Part shown: positions 6,911 to 16,286 of the stretch, in pieces
How the letters are laid out: the number at the start of each line of letters is the position of its first letter
Numbering within the stretch: position 1 is the stretch's first letter
Assembly: GCF_014323705.1 (NCBI RefSeq)
Contig: NZ_JABVEC010000001.1
Span: 248,001 to 312,000 of the forward strand
From: Actinomadura alba
GTDB taxonomy: Bacteria; Actinomycetota; Actinomycetes; Streptosporangiales; Streptosporangiaceae
Reading direction: 5' to 3'
DNA: 64,000 bases
Position numbers and translations under genes: made by a program
The notes under the pieces: model-generated
Database searches by the model: none
The model's input: the letters and a program-made list of their open reading frames with translations, nothing else
Told to the model about the DNA's origin: nothing

Positions 6911-8233
6911 TCACCTGGCCAGAAGCCCTGTGCGCAGATCGGCGGCGGCCTTGCGGATCGCGTCGGGATCGGCGTCGCGCAGCAGCACCTCGGCCATCCA
7001 GGCGGCGGTCTGGCGCAGCTCGTCGGGGCCGAACCCGCGCCGGGTCACCTCCTGGGTCCCGATCCGCAGCCCCCGGTCCCCGGCCGGGTCGTCATCGTTC
7101 TGCCACGGCAGCCCCACGGCGCTGAGATAGATTCCGGCGGCGGCGAGCCGGGCCGCGGCGGCCCGCCCGCCGCCCAGCAGGTGCGCGTCCACGGCCACAT
7201 GGTGCGACTCGGTGAAGCCGCGGTCGGCACCCGCGACCGTGAATCCCTCGTCGTGCAGCGCCGCGGCGAACGCCTTGGCGTTCGCCACGCAGCGGTCGGC
7301 GTACGCTCCGCCGTCCTGATGGATCTCCGCCGCCGTGACGGCGAGCGGGGCCAGCCGCCCCGCGTCGTAGTTGGCCGTCAGCCCGGGGAAGACCATCGTC
7401 GAGACCCGTTCCGCGAGGTCGGCGTCATTGGTGGCGATGACACCGCCGGGCGGGCCGCCGAAGGACTTGTACGTGGAGAAGGTCAGCAGCTGGGCGCCTT
7501 CGGCCAGGGGCCGCTGGAAGCGCCCGGCCGCGACGAGACCTGCCATGTGCGAGGCGTCGTACACCAGCACCGCACCGGCCGCCTCGGTGATCTCGCGGAT
7601 CGCCTCGACGCGGTGGGGGAACAGCAGCAGGCTCGCGCCGATGACGACGACCCGCGGTCGCTGGTCTTCGAGGAACTCCGGCAGCGCGTGGAGGTCCACG
7701 TCGAGGGCGCCCACGTCGTAGGGCAGGTCGACCACCCGCAGCCCGCGCACGCCCGGTGCCCCGACCGCGTGGTGGCTGGTGTGCCCGCCGGCCCGCTGCG
7801 GCAGGACGGCGATCGTGTCTCCGGGCGCGGCGAGTGCGGTGTAGACGGCGAGGTTGGCGAAGGTCGCGCTCTGGCTGCGCACCTCCGCGAAACGCGCTCC
7901 GACCAGGCGGGCCACGAGCGTCGGGGCGAGGACCTCGAGGATGTCAAGCTGGTCGAGACCGGTCTGGTACTTCTCGCCGGGCCAGCCCATGCTGGGCCGT
8001 GCGCTGACGAGCGGCTCGCTGACCCGCTGCGCCGCGGGACTCATGACATTGGTGCCCGCGTAGAGCACGATGCCCTCGTCGTCGAACCGCCGGGCATGCT
8101 CGCCGAGCGCGCGCCGCACGGTGCCGGTCACGCCGTCGAGCGACAGGTCGGTGAACCCGGCCGCCACCTCGGCGATACGGGCGCGCGCGACCGGCGACGC
8201 CCACGGCGCGATGCTCTGCGGCTCCTGGCTCAT
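6911..8233 (-). CDS. SHMT-family PLP-dependent enzyme
   Basis: A 440-residue fold-type I PLP enzyme resembling serine hydroxymethyltransferase. The PLP lysine is in TFSTYKSFGGPPGG, where canonical SHMT reads TTTTHKTLRGPRGG. The upstream VYDASHMAGLVAAGRFQRP corresponds to the SHMT cofactor-aspartate segment. The altered lysine loop and the many changes around GLPWQNDD suggest a non-canonical substrate (an alpha-methylserine-type, threonine-aldolase-like or other amino acid), not the housekeeping GlyA. I chose the ATG at 8233; a GTG twelve bases upstream is possible. The gene is monocistronic and convergent with ipdC. An isolated CTACAAGC half-site occurs upstream near 8265, too weak to count as an operator. 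Confidence 0.75.
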   Translation of the reverse strand: MSQEPQSIAPWASPVARARIAEVAAGFTDLSLDGVTGTVRRALGEHARRFDDEGIVLYAGTNVMSPAAQRVSEPLVSARPSMGWPGEKYQTGLDQLDILEVLAPTLVARLVGARFAEVRSQSATFANLAVYTALAAPGDTIAVLPQRAGGHTSHHAVGAPGVRGLRVVDLPYDVGALDVDLHALPEFLEDQRPRVVVIGASLLLFPHRVEAIREITEAAGAVLVYDASHMAGLVAAGRFQRPLAEGAQLLTFSTYKSFGGPPGGVIATNDADLAERVSTMVFPGLTANYDAGRLAPLAVTAAEIHQDGGAYADRCVANAKAFAAALHDEGFTVAGADRGFTESHHVAVDAHLLGGGRAAAARLAAAGIYLSAVGLPWQNDDDPAGDRGLRIGTQEVTRRGFGPDELRQTAAWMAEVLLRDADPDAIRKAAADLRTGLLAR

Positions 8234-8386
8234 TCCCCACCCCACTGTGGTCCGCTAGATGATCTCTACAAGCAAGTCAAACAGTACGAGACCGGACGAG
8301 ACAGCCGCTAGAGGCCATCATCGGGGTGTTCGGTACCCGGTTCATCGGCACCACGGGTGGGTGGTGGCACGCCGCCGAGACAGGGT

Positions 8387-9136
8387 CTACGGCTCCGGCG
8401 GCCGGACCACGGCGAGGAGGGCCTCGAACGGGTCGGCGACGACGGCCAGCCTGCCCTGGGGGGAGTCCATCGGGCCCCGCAGGACCCGTCCGCCGGCCGC
8501 GGTGACCCGGCGCGCGGCCTCGTCGGCGTCCTCGACGGAAAAGTAGGTGGTCCACTGCCGCGGCGCTCTCGCGTCGGCCCAGATGCCCGCCACCCGATTC
8601 TCTCCGACCGACACGGTCCAGTAGTCGAAGCCGGGGATGCCCATGGGCCGCACCGGGCGGTCGAGGACGGTGCCGTAGAACTCGACCGCCGTGTCCGGAT
8701 CGGCGGTGCCGAGTTCGTGCCAGCTCATCGCACCGGTCTCGCCGACGATGCCCGCACCCCGGTGTTCGCGGCCCTGCCAGACCGCGAACAGCACCCCCTC
8801 CGGATCCTCGCCCAGCGCCACCCGGCCCTGGTCCGCGACGTCCCTGGGCGCGAGGACCAGCGACCCGCCCGCCGCGGTGATCCGCTGAGCGCTGGCGTCG
8901 GCGTCGTCGGTGGCGAAGAAGGTGGTCCACCTGCGGCCGGGCCCATCCCCCGTGCCGGTGATGCCGGCGACCGGCTGCCCGCGGAGCAGGCACGTGGTGT
9001 AGCCGCCGGCGACGGGCGAGCCGCCGGCGAACTCCCAGCCGAACAGGGAGCCGTAGAACTCCCGGGCCGCGCCGACGTCGGGGACCGCGATCTCGACCCA
9101 GCTCGGCGCGCCGGGCGGGTGAACTTCCATGATCAT
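8387..9136 (-). CDS. Tandem glyoxalase/VOC-domain protein
   Basis: A 249-residue protein with two vicinal-oxygen-chelate modules: residues ~8-120 (WVEIAVPDVGAAREFYGSLFGW) and ~130-245 (WHELGTADPDTAVEFYGTVLDRP). This two-copy architecture is common in actinobacterial glyoxalase/bleomycin-resistance-like proteins of unknown substrate. The ATG at 9136 is preceded by AGGAG 6 bases upstream. It stands about 260 bases from allantoicase, with nothing clear between. It is probably a metal-dependent lyase, isomerase or binding protein; no substrate can be named. Confidence 0.8.
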   Translation of the reverse strand: MIMEVHPPGAPSWVEIAVPDVGAAREFYGSLFGWEFAGGSPVAGGYTTCLLRGQPVAGITGTGDGPGRRWTTFFATDDADASAQRITAAGGSLVLAPRDVADQGRVALGEDPEGVLFAVWQGREHRGAGIVGETGAMSWHELGTADPDTAVEFYGTVLDRPVRPMGIPGFDYWTVSVGENRVAGIWADARAPRQWTTYFSVEDADEAARRVTAAGGRVLRGPMDSPQGRLAVVADPFEALLAVVRPPEP

Positions 9137-9400
9137 GTGTGCTCCTGGCAGATCGCTGCGTGAAGTGCGCCATGACATGCGTTGTGACGTGCGGTGGCTC
9201 CGGCGCCGCCCACGAGGGGCGGGCCGGAGCCGAAGCGGGAATCCTGCACCGCGTCGGGTGCACTCCACCAAGGCGCCGACGGGATCGGCATGAGTGCGGC
9301 CGGCGTCATCACGGGGCCGGGGCGGTACGTCATCGCCGCTGCGGCACCGCCGGTGACCTGTCAATGCCGCGGCGACCGGCGGGCCCCGTCGCCCGGACGG

Positions 9401-10417
9401 TCAGCCGGCGGGCTCCGCCCAGCGCCGCTCCAGGGCCAGCCGCCCGTCCGCGGTCAGCTCGCCGAACAGGCGGAACCGCGCCATGCCGCCGTCCGGATGG
9501 ATATCGAGGCGCACGTGCGTGATCTCGTCGCCGCCGGCCAGCGGGAACCGGTGCCGCGTGTCCGGTTGCAGCCGGGTCCGCTCCAGCAGTGGAACCCACG
9601 CGGCCTCGTCGCCGGGCACCGCCGTACGCGCGTCGAAGCCCCGCAGCGCGGCGGCGCCGGGCGCGTTGCCCTTGAAGTGGGTGGTGTCCAGTTCGGCCAG
9701 GCGGGCGATGCCCGGGGCGGCGAGCCGGACCAGCACCCAGTCGTTGCCGTCGTCGCGGCGCCGCGCCGTCTCCCAGCCCTCCCCCATCACCGTCGCCTGG
9801 CCGGGCGCGATGAGGTTGTTCGGCGAGGAGTAGAACATGTTCGAGCAGTCCTCGACCATGCCGCCGTTCTCGAGCGCCGCCAGGTCGACCGGCAGCCCGG
9901 CGAGCAACCGGGGGTCGGCGACCGGCTCGCCGTGCACGCGCAGCCGCGCCACCCCGCCGTCGGGGTAGATCCGCAGGCGTACGTGGGTGAAGCGGTCACC
10001 GGCGGCCACGTCGAAATGATGCGCCGTGTCGCCTCGCAGCGGCATTCTCGGCACGATCTCCACCCAGGCGACCTCTTCAAGTTCGGCGAGGCCGGGGTAG
10101 CCCTCGGCCGAACAGGCCTCGACGGAGGCGTGCGGTGGGAAGTTGCCGGTGAAGAACGCGGTGTCGATGACCACACCGCGCACGACGCCGGGCATGCCGA
10201 GCCGCACGATCGCCCAGTCGTGCCCGGGTTCGCGGCGACGGCGGGTCTCCCATCCGTCGTACACCTGCCCCTTGTGCCCGAACGTCCGTGGGGAGAACAC
10301 CGGTGCCGACGGCTTGACGAGGTTCTCGCGCTCGGCGAAGGACTCGTCGTTGGCGGCGACCACCGACCCGCCCACCGCGCGCGACGCGAGGTCGGGCAGC
10401 CGCTGGAAGTCGTTCAC
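9401..10417 (-). CDS. alc: Allantoicase
   Basis: A 338-residue protein with two repeats of the allantoicase jelly-roll domain, one around residues 15-165 and one around 185-330. Repeated elements are visible: [23 protein letters not shown] versus [22 protein letters not shown], and [21 protein letters not shown] versus [21 protein letters not shown]. The enzyme hydrolyses allantoate to ureidoglycolate and urea in purine-nitrogen salvage. The GTG start at 10417 overlaps the allantoinase stop (GTGA), so the two consecutive pathway enzymes are translationally coupled. No purine-specific regulator gene is adjacent, and no operator was recognised upstream of the pair. Confidence 0.93.
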   Translation of the reverse strand: MNDFQRLPDLASRAVGGSVVAANDESFAERENLVKPSAPVFSPRTFGHKGQVYDGWETRRRREPGHDWAIVRLGMPGVVRGVVIDTAFFTGNFPPHASVEACSAEGYPGLAELEEVAWVEIVPRMPLRGDTAHHFDVAAGDRFTHVRLRIYPDGGVARLRVHGEPVADPRLLAGLPVDLAALENGGMVEDCSNMFYSSPNNLIAPGQATVMGEGWETARRRDDGNDWVLVRLAAPGIARLAELDTTHFKGNAPGAAALRGFDARTAVPGDEAAWVPLLERTRLQPDTRHRFPLAGGDEITHVRLDIHPDGGMARFRLFGELTADGRLALERRWAEPAG

Positions 10418-11793
10418 ATGTCCTCCTGCCCGCCGCCGGGTGACTCCGCGGTGGCGCCCAGGCGGGTGAGCAGGCGCCCGCGCGGTCGCGCCGGGTCGAT
10501 CGGTGCACCGCGCAGCCAGGTGCCGCGTACGGCACCGGACAGCGCCGCGCCGGCGTACGGCGTGACCGGGTTCCGGTGGTGCAGGGCGGCGGGGTCGATC
10601 ACCTGGACGGCGTCCGGGGCGAAGACGCAGAAGTCGGCGTCGAAACCGGCCGCGATGCGCCCCTTGCCGCGCACCCCGGCGATCTCGGCGGGCCGCTCCG
10701 CCATCCACCGGGTCACGTCGGCGAGCGTGAACCCCCGCGCGCTGGCCTCGGTCCACACGGCGGAGAGCCCGAGTTGCAGCGAGGAGATGCCGCCCCACGC
10801 TTCGCCGAAGTCGCCGGTGTCCGGCCGCTTGAGCTCGGGAACGCACGGTGAGTGGTCGGAGACGACACAGTCGATGACACCGGCGGCGAGTCCGTCCCAG
10901 AGCGCCTCGCGGTTCGCGGCCTCGCGGATCGGCGGGCAGCACTTGTACTGCGTGGCGCCGTCGGGCACGTCCTCGGCGGTGAACGTCAGGTAGTGCGGGC
11001 AGGTCTCGACGGTGATCCGCACGCCGTCGCGGCGCGCCGAAGCGATCATCGGAAGGGCGTCCGAGGACGACAGGTGCAGGACGTGCGCCCGCGCTCCGGT
11101 ACGGCGGGCCAGCTCGATCACCTGGGCGATCGCGACGTCCTCCGCGGCGCGCGGCCGGGAGGCGAGGAAGCGGTCATAGTGCGTCCCTCGCGGGTCCGGC
11201 GCCTCGTCGATGACCACCGGGTCCTCGGCATGCACGATCATGAGGCCGTCGAACGAGCGCAGCTCGGCCAGCGCCTCCTCGAGCCCGTCCGCCGACAGGT
11301 GCGGGAACTCGTCCACGCCCGAGTGCACCAGGAAGCACTTGAAGCCGTACACCCCGGCGTCGTGCAGTGCCCGCAGCCGCGGCGTGTTCCCCGGGACCGC
11401 CCCGCCCCAGAAGCCCACGTCGACATGGCACTGCCGGCCGGCGGCCGCGCGCTTGACGGAGAGGGCGCCGGTGTCGACGGTCGGGGGCACCGAGTTCAGC
11501 GGCATGTCGACGATCGTGGTCACGCCCCCGGCCGCCGCCGCGCGCGTGGCGGAGGCGAAGCCCTCCCACTCCGTACGGCCGGGCTCGTTCACGTGCACGT
11601 GGGTGTCCACGAGCCCCGGCAGCAGAACCTCGTCGTCGGTCAGGACCACCGAGCGGGGTGCCGTCAGGGCCGAGTCGTACGGTTCGACGGCGACCACCCG
11701 GCCGCCGGCCACACCGACGCACCGGGCCGACTCGCCGCCTTCTGTGAGCACCCTGCGGGCGCGGACGACCAGGTCGAGTTCGGTCAAGGTCAC
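10414..11793 (-). CDS. allB: Allantoinase
   Basis: A 459-residue amidohydrolase of the dihydroorotase/allantoinase family. Metal ligands are seen in [12 protein letters not shown] (H65, H67), in VHAEDP, in HVLHLSSSD and in the C-terminal Asp motif VSDHSPC. The lysine to be carboxylated is in [11 protein letters not shown]. It opens the hydantoin ring of allantoin to allantoate, which the overlapping allantoicase then uses. The GTG at 11793 follows a GGACGGGA site. The HAD gene lies 70 bases upstream on the same strand and might be co-transcribed. The length and the [10 protein letters not shown] segment fit AllB better than dihydropyrimidinase or dihydroorotase. Confidence 0.93.
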   Translation of the reverse strand: MTLTELDLVVRARRVLTEGGESARCVGVAGGRVVAVEPYDSALTAPRSVVLTDDEVLLPGLVDTHVHVNEPGRTEWEGFASATRAAAAGGVTTIVDMPLNSVPPTVDTGALSVKRAAAGRQCHVDVGFWGGAVPGNTPRLRALHDAGVYGFKCFLVHSGVDEFPHLSADGLEEALAELRSFDGLMIVHAEDPVVIDEAPDPRGTHYDRFLASRPRAAEDVAIAQVIELARRTGARAHVLHLSSSDALPMIASARRDGVRITVETCPHYLTFTAEDVPDGATQYKCCPPIREAANREALWDGLAAGVIDCVVSDHSPCVPELKRPDTGDFGEAWGGISSLQLGLSAVWTEASARGFTLADVTRWMAERPAEIAGVRGKGRIAAGFDADFCVFAPDAVQVIDPAALHHRNPVTPYAGAALSGAVRGTWLRGAPIDPARPRGRLLTRLGATAESPGGGQEDM

Positions 11794-11863
11794 TCCCGTC
11801 CGCTCAAGGCCGCTCGATCCAGACCGTACCCTCGCCCGGCCCCGCCGACGAGGGCGATGTCGA

Positions 11864-12466
11864 TCACGTCGCCGTGGCGAGGATCTTGCGCACCTGCTCG
11901 GGTGAGACGAACACCTCGGCGGCCATGCCGGTCGCGCGGGCGGCCACCACGTTGCGCTCGCTGTCGTCGAAGAACACCACGTCGGCCGGGGCGACCCCGA
12001 GGCGCCGCACGCAGATCTCGTACGCCCGCGGATCGGGCTTCGCGACGCCGATCCGGCAGGAGTACGTGAGGGCGGTGAAGTGCCCGAGCCAGTGCCCGTG
12101 GAGGCCCTCGAACACTGGGACGAGATCCTCGATGATGTTCGACAGCAGGCCCAGGGTTCGGCCCTGGCCGGCGAGCTCGGCCACCAGCTCGACCATGCGC
12201 TCGTCGACCCTGGTCCAGCTCTCCAGGTCGGCCTGGATCAGCGCGTCCACGGTGGCGGCGTCGAAGCTCACCCCGAGCCGCCCGGCGGTGTCGGCCCAGT
12301 AGTCCCGGCTGGACAGCCCGGCGTCGTAGGCCGCGCGACCGGCCCAGTACGCGTCCCAGAACGGCTCACCGGTCACCCCGGCCAGTTCCTCGATGTGGCG
12401 CCTCGCCTCGTCGGCCTGAGTGCGGGCGATGACTCCGAACAGGTCGAAAACGATCGTCTGCGGCAT
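11864..12466 (-). CDS. HAD-superfamily hydrolase
   Basis: A 200-residue HAD-like phosphatase. Motif I is [11 protein letters not shown], with the nucleophilic Asp, but the usual second Asp (DxD) is replaced by Phe, as in some YihX/epoxide-hydrolase-N-like members. Motif II is LLSNI, motif III is the Lys in [11 protein letters not shown], and motif IV is [11 protein letters not shown] helical cap spans ~20-95. Loss of the second motif-I Asp argues against ordinary phosphatase activity. The ATG at 12466 lies 72 bases from the operator at 12538, in divergent orientation to kstR2, so it may share that control. The substrate is unknown. Confidence 0.82.
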   Translation of the reverse strand: MPQTIVFDLFGVIARTQADEARRHIEELAGVTGEPFWDAYWAGRAAYDAGLSSRDYWADTAGRLGVSFDAATVDALIQADLESWTRVDERMVELVAELAGQGRTLGLLSNIIEDLVPVFEGLHGHWLGHFTALTYSCRIGVAKPDPRAYEICVRRLGVAPADVVFFDDSERNVVAARATGMAAEVFVSPEQVRKILATAT

Positions 12467-12537
12467 CCCACGACCCTATGCGGGCGCGCCGGCCGCCCGC
12501 CGCGTGCCCACCCGCGGCCGCCACGCACCGGCGGGCC

Positions 12538-12555
12538 GCCTAACAAGCGCTTGGC
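12538..12555. promoter_or_regulatory. KstR2-type operator, copy 2 (autoregulatory)
   Basis: GCCTAAC-AAGC-GCTTGGC between the HAD gene and the TetR gene. It contains AACAAGCGCTTGGC, which fits the 14-bp motif AnCAAGnnCTTGnT except for the last base. It lies 70 bases before the chosen TetR start, as expected for autorepression. Confidence 0.75.
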
Positions 12556-12625
12556 CACGCACTCTATGCTGGTGTCCGTACACTTCTTCGAACAGGCGGC
12601 CGGAGGCAACCGGCATACTGGAAAG

Positions 12626-13270
12626 GTGACGACCACGAGCACCAACAGCGGACGGTCCGGGGGCAGAACCCGCGCGAAGGGCACTCCGGCGCTGGCCTCA
12701 GAGCGCCGCGAGCACCTTGTCAGGCTCGCGGCGGAACTCTTCGCCGAAAAGGGCTTCCAGGCCACCACGGTCCGCAACATCGCCGATGAGGCGGGAATCC
12801 TGTCCGGCAGCCTCTACCACCACTTCGACTCCAAGGAGTCGATCGTCGACGAGATCCTGTCCGGCTTCTTCAACGAGCTCATGGCCGCCAACCGTGCCGC
12901 CGTCGACAAGGGCGGCGAACCGCGAGAGGTCATCTCCGCGCTGGTCCGGATCTGCTTCGGCACGCTCGAGCCGCATCGCGCCGCCATCACCGTGATGCAG
13001 AACGACTGGAACTACCTTAAGGCGCAGGAGCGCTTCGCCTACCTCACCGAGTCCGAGGACGAGGTCGAGAAGATGTGGGTCACCGAGATCAAGAAGGGCC
13101 AGAAGACCGGCCTGTTCCGCGAGGACATCGATCCCAAGCTGACCTACCGCATGATCCGGGACACCATCTGGGTCGCGGTGCGCTGGTTCCAGCCCGGCGG
13201 CCGACTCAACGCCAAGGGCCTGTCGGACCACTACCTCAAGGTCCTCTTCGACGGCATCTGTACGCACTGA
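12626..13270 (+). CDS. kstR2: TetR-family repressor, KstR2-like
   Basis: A 214-residue TetR protein. The helix-turn-helix lies at ~48-67 (TVRNIADEAGILSGSLYHHF), preceded by a basic Ser/Thr/Gly-rich arm. The C-terminal ligand domain includes AITVMQNDWNYLKAQERFAYL and DTIWVAVRWFQPGGRL, which I associate with KstR2 homologues. In mycobacteria KstR2 represses HIP-catabolic genes and is released by HIP-CoA. I took the GTG at 12626 (GGAAAG upstream) over the ATG at 12566, which starts just after the operator and lacks a ribosome site. Ten matching operators across the window, one directly upstream, make it the likely local master regulator. Confidence 0.85.
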   Translation: MTTTSTNSGRSGGRTRAKGTPALASERREHLVRLAAELFAEKGFQATTVRNIADEAGILSGSLYHHFDSKESIVDEILSGFFNELMAANRAAVDKGGEPREVISALVRICFGTLEPHRAAITVMQNDWNYLKAQERFAYLTESEDEVEKMWVTEIKKGQKTGLFREDIDPKLTYRMIRDTIWVAVRWFQPGGRLNAKGLSDHYLKVLFDGICTH

Positions 13271-13373
13271 TCGACCCACTGACCGGCGGTCACTCGACCG
13301 GGACGGTCACCGGCGGCACCGGTGCCCCGGCCTCCGGCAGGCGCATCGCCGACGCGCGAGAACACCGCGTGCG

Positions 13374-14507
13374 TCAGGGGGCGGTCAGAACGGCCGCGCT
13401 CCCGTAACCGCCGCCGAATCCGGTGCAGAGGGCGACCGACGCGCCGCCGGCCTGGTTCGTGCCGTCGCCGCGCAGTTGCCGTACCGCCTCGGCCACGTTG
13501 TTGAGGCCGTGCACGTAGCCCTCCGAAAGCAGCCCGCCGTGCGGGTTGACGGTGTCGAGCGCGGCGCTGAGGCCGTCGCCCAGGTCGGCGCGGGCGAGCA
13601 GGCCGAAGTCCTCGAGTTGCCTCGGCACCAGCCAGCTGTAGGCGTCGTAGAGCAGCGCCAGGTCGACGTCCGCCGGCCGCATGCCCGCCGCCTCGTACAG
13701 CGGACCCGCGAGGTGGTGGGAGAAGATCCGAGTGACGTCGGGCGCCTTGTCCATGGCCGAGGCGCCGGGGTCGCCGCCCCTGACGACGGTGTGGATCCGC
13801 GGGGCGCGCGGAGCCCGCCGGGCCGAGGTGACGACAAGCGCGCAGGCACCGTCGGTTTCCTGGCAGCAGTCCACCCTGCGCAGCGGAGACGCGACCATGG
13901 GACTCGCCAGATATTCGTCCAGGCCGATCGGGTCACGCCGCAGCGCGCGCGGATTGCGCATCGCGTGTGCCCGCGACCGGGCGACCACGGCGAACAGGTG
14001 CTCCTCGGTCAGGCCCGTGTCGTGCAGATAGCGGCGACCGGCGAGCGCGAACTGCTGGACGGGCCCGGCCAGGCCGTACGGGTGGGTGAACTGCTCCTCG
14101 GTCCCCTCCCCCAGCCGGAGCCCCATCGCGTTCAGCCTGCGGCCCGACCGGCCGTTGAGCGCCCGGTAGACGAGTACGGTGCCGGCGAGGCCCGCGTCGA
14201 CGAGCATCGCCGCGTCGGCCAGGATGGAAGCGCACTGCGTGCCGCCGCCGTACAGCTCGTTGTGCCAGCCGATATGGCGCATTCCCAGTTCACCGGCCAC
14301 GTACAGCACCGGCGCCGAGTCGGCCAGGTGGTAGCTCAGGATCGCGTCGGGCGCGTCGACGCCCGCGTCGGCGAGCGCCGCGCGAGACGCCTCGACCGCC
14401 AGGTCCAGCTCCGTGCGGCCGGACGCACGCGACAGCGCGGTCATCCCGATCCCGGCGATGGCGGCCCGTTCCGAGAAGCCCTGCCGTCCTGAGAAAGCCT
14501 GTCGCAC
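13374..14507 (-). CDS. Thiolase-fold steroid aldolase/lipid-transfer-like protein (Ltp2-like)
   Basis: A 377-residue thiolase-superfamily protein. Cys is present in YGGGTQCASILADAAM, but the paired His/Cys motifs of true thiolases are replaced by LLYDAYSWLVPRQLEDFG and NPHGGLLSEGYVHGLNN. This is the pattern of SCP-x/Ltp2-type aldolases, which cleave a beta-hydroxyacyl-CoA by retro-aldol reaction and need a DUF35 partner. A DUF35 gene under the same operator type exists at 26019, so the pair may assemble in trans. The GTG at 14507 has GGAGGACG upstream. The operator at 14550-14567 is 43 bases upstream. The substrate side chain is unknown. Confidence 0.78.
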   Translation of the reverse strand: MRQAFSGRQGFSERAAIAGIGMTALSRASGRTELDLAVEASRAALADAGVDAPDAILSYHLADSAPVLYVAGELGMRHIGWHNELYGGGTQCASILADAAMLVDAGLAGTVLVYRALNGRSGRRLNAMGLRLGEGTEEQFTHPYGLAGPVQQFALAGRRYLHDTGLTEEHLFAVVARSRAHAMRNPRALRRDPIGLDEYLASPMVASPLRRVDCCQETDGACALVVTSARRAPRAPRIHTVVRGGDPGASAMDKAPDVTRIFSHHLAGPLYEAAGMRPADVDLALLYDAYSWLVPRQLEDFGLLARADLGDGLSAALDTVNPHGGLLSEGYVHGLNNVAEAVRQLRGDGTNQAGGASVALCTGFGGGYGSAAVLTAP

Positions 14508-14549
14508 CCGCGTCCTCCGGGCCCGACGGTAACCCGGACTCGAGGTTCA

Positions 14550-14567
14550 GACAAGCGCTTGCTCGGC
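14550..14567. promoter_or_regulatory. KstR2-type operator, copy 3
   Basis: GACAAGC-GCTT-GCTCGGC, 43 bases upstream of the Ltp2-like gene. GACAAGCGCTTGCT matches the 14-bp KstR2 motif at all but the first fixed base. Confidence 0.75.
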
Positions 14568-14599
14568 CGGATCGGCCCCTCTCGGCCAGCCCGGGGCGA

Positions 14600-14896
14600 T
14601 CAGCCCGTCTCGAACTGCAACGCGGCGCGCTGGTCGCGGATCGGCGCGATGCACTCCTTGATCACTGCTTGGTGCGCGGGATGATCGCGGTACACCACGA
14701 AAGAGTCGCGGTCGGCGAACTCCGCCACGATCCCGAAGTCGTGGTTGCCCTCGTTGATCTCGGCGTCCGAGCCGAAGTCGAACGACTCGATCTCGGGGAT
14801 GAGACCGGGCAGCTCGGCCAGCCGCGTCGTCAGCCTTTCCAGCTGCTCGCCGGTCGTGCCCTCGGCCCAGGTGAACAGCACCACATGACGCAACAT
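14600..14896 (-). CDS. Dabb (stress-responsive A/B barrel) domain protein
   Basis: A 98-residue single-domain protein starting MLRHVVLFTWAEGTT, the typical opening of Dabb-domain ferredoxin-like dimers, with the conserved His on strand 1. HDFGIVAEFADRDSFVVYRDHPAHQAV is the usual second half. GGAGGAACGC precedes the ATG at 14896. Members include olivetolic-acid-cyclase-like and stress-induced proteins, and most bacterial ones are uncharacterised. It sits directly upstream of the Ltp2-like gene, but the operator lies between the two, so it probably has its own transcript. Confidence 0.83.
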   Translation of the reverse strand: MLRHVVLFTWAEGTTGEQLERLTTRLAELPGLIPEIESFDFGSDAEINEGNHDFGIVAEFADRDSFVVYRDHPAHQAVIKECIAPIRDQRAALQFETG

Positions 14897-14985
14897 GCGT
14901 TCCTCCTCCACACCTGACGGTGACGTTAGCGGATCTTGCCGCGTCACGGCAGACCGGCCCGCGCCCGCCGGCGCGTCCCCGCAGG

Positions 14986-15501
14986 TCAGCGGTCGTCTCG
15001 GCCGTGGCGTCCGTGGCGGCCGTGGCCGTCGTCCTTGTGCGTGCGGGCGACCGGCCCGTCGGCCGCGCACGTCACCGTGACCTCGTACTCGACGTCGTCG
15101 GACTCGAACGTCAGGGAGGCCACGCGCGCCGGCCCCCGTTCGTCGTCGTCGGCCCCGTAGCCCTGTGCCGGGCTCCAGGCCACGAGCCGCACCAGGCCCC
15201 CGGAGCACGCCGCGGTCACGGTGCCGCCCTTGGTGGAGAGGACCCGGGTGATGCCGTCACCGGTGGGCGCGGGCGTGCCGGGCTCGGCCGATGAGCCGGG
15301 CGGCGCCGGCGACGCCACCGGAGACTCCGGCGGTGCGGACGGACTGCTCAGTGCGCGCTGGACGGTGCCCTGGTCGAGGGCCCGCGTTCGCGAACCCGTA
15401 ATGCCGTCTTCGAGCACGCCGATCGCGGCGACGCCGACCCCCGTCGCGGCCACCACGGCCGCGAGCCAGCCCCCGATGCCGAGCAGAACGCGTCGCCTCA
15501 T
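14986..15501 (-). CDS. Exported/membrane-anchored protein with His-rich tail
   Basis: 171 residues. Residues ~5-30 form a single hydrophobic segment (LLGIGGWLAAVVAATGVGVAA), followed by a Pro/Ser/Ala-rich linker (~55-80). A small beta-rich domain (~83-155) has two Cys (AACSGG, VTCAAD) that may form a disulfide. The tail HKDDGHGRHGRHGRDDR could bind metal. I do not recognise a named family for the core. It is divergent from the response-regulator gene and shares the putative binding sites at 15527-15552, so it may be a target of that two-component system. Exported location is inferred from the N-terminus. Confidence 0.72.
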   Translation of the reverse strand: MRRRVLLGIGGWLAAVVAATGVGVAAIGVLEDGITGSRTRALDQGTVQRALSSPSAPPESPVASPAPPGSSAEPGTPAPTGDGITRVLSTKGGTVTAACSGGLVRLVAWSPAQGYGADDDERGPARVASLTFESDDVEYEVTVTCAADGPVARTHKDDGHGRHGRHGRDDR

Positions 15502-15526
15502 CCGCCCATCATCATCGGAACATCCC

Positions 15527-15552
15527 TAAGACAGGGTTAAGGCGGCGGTAAC
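15527..15552. promoter_or_regulatory. Putative OmpR-type response-regulator box
   Basis: TAAG at 15527, TAAG at 15538 and TAAC at 15549 form direct repeats with an exact 11-base period, the spacing typical of OmpR/PhoP dimers. They sit between the exported protein (start 15501) and the response regulator (start 15603). A matching pair occurs at 17550-17564. Confidence 0.5.
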
Positions 15553-15602
15553 GGCGCGCCCGCGCGAACCCCGGGCCGCTCGTCCGGAGTTACCGTGCAC
15601 TT

Positions 15603-16286
15603 GTGCCACAGGTGCTGTTGATCGAGGACGACTCCAAGATCCGGATGACGCTCGTACGGGCTCTCAGCGAGCAGGGCCACGCCATGTCGTCGGCGCACAC
15701 CGCGATGAGCGGGCTCCGGCAGGCCGTCGAGGACCGGCCCGACGTGGTGGTGCTCGACCTCGGACTGCCCGACCTCGACGGCCGGGAGGTGCTCCGCATG
15801 CTCCGCGCGGTCAGCCGCGTTCCGGTGATCGTGGCGACCGCGCGCGACGACGAGCAGGAGATCATACGGGTGCTCGACGCGGGTGCCGACGACTACGTGA
15901 TCAAACCGTTCGGCGCGGCACAGCTCGACGCCCGCATCCGGGCGGTGCTCCGCCGCGCCGGGCAGGAGGAGGCCGACCCCGTCCTCGTGGTGGGCGGGCT
16001 CCGGGTGGAGCAGCGGGCGCGCGAGGCCGCGCTCGACGGCGCGCCGCTCGATCTGAGCCCGAGGGAGTTCGATCTGCTGCACTACCTGGCCCAGCGGCCC
16101 GGCGAGGTGGTCACGAAGCGGGAACTGCTCACGGAGGTGTGGCGGACGTCGTACGGCGGAGCGGACAAGACCGTCGACGTGCACCTGTCCTGGCTGCGCC
16201 GCAAGCTCGGCGAGACCGCGCAGGACCCGCGTTACCTGCACACGGTGCGCGGAGTCGGCGTCAAGCTCGTCGATCCGACCCGATGA
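15603..16286 (+). CDS. OmpR/PhoB-family response regulator
   Basis: 227 residues. The receiver domain (1-115) has acidic pocket ED at 8-9, phospho-acceptor D52 in VVLDLGLPDLDG, a Thr in VIVATARDD and the Lys in DDYVIKPFGAAQ. The C-terminal winged helix (~130-225) contains LSPREFDLLHYLAQRPGEVVTKRELL and the recognition-helix segment DKTVDVHLSWLRRKLGE. The GTG start is at 15603. The stop overlaps the kinase ATG (ATGA), giving coupled expression with its partner. The repeats upstream at 15527-15552 suggest autoregulation. Confidence 0.92.
   Translation: MPQVLLIEDDSKIRMTLVRALSEQGHAMSSAHTAMSGLRQAVEDRPDVVVLDLGLPDLDGREVLRMLRAVSRVPVIVATARDDEQEIIRVLDAGADDYVIKPFGAAQLDARIRAVLRRAGQEEADPVLVVGGLRVEQRAREAALDGAPLDLSPREFDLLHYLAQRPGEVVTKRELLTEVWRTSYGGADKTVDVHLSWLRRKLGETAQDPRYLHTVRGVGVKLVDPTR

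Noticed and set aside
8258..8280. Possible eleventh KstR2-type operator upstream of the SHMT-like gene
   Set aside because: Only one half-site (CTACAAGC) is present; the other arm does not match, so it was not counted.
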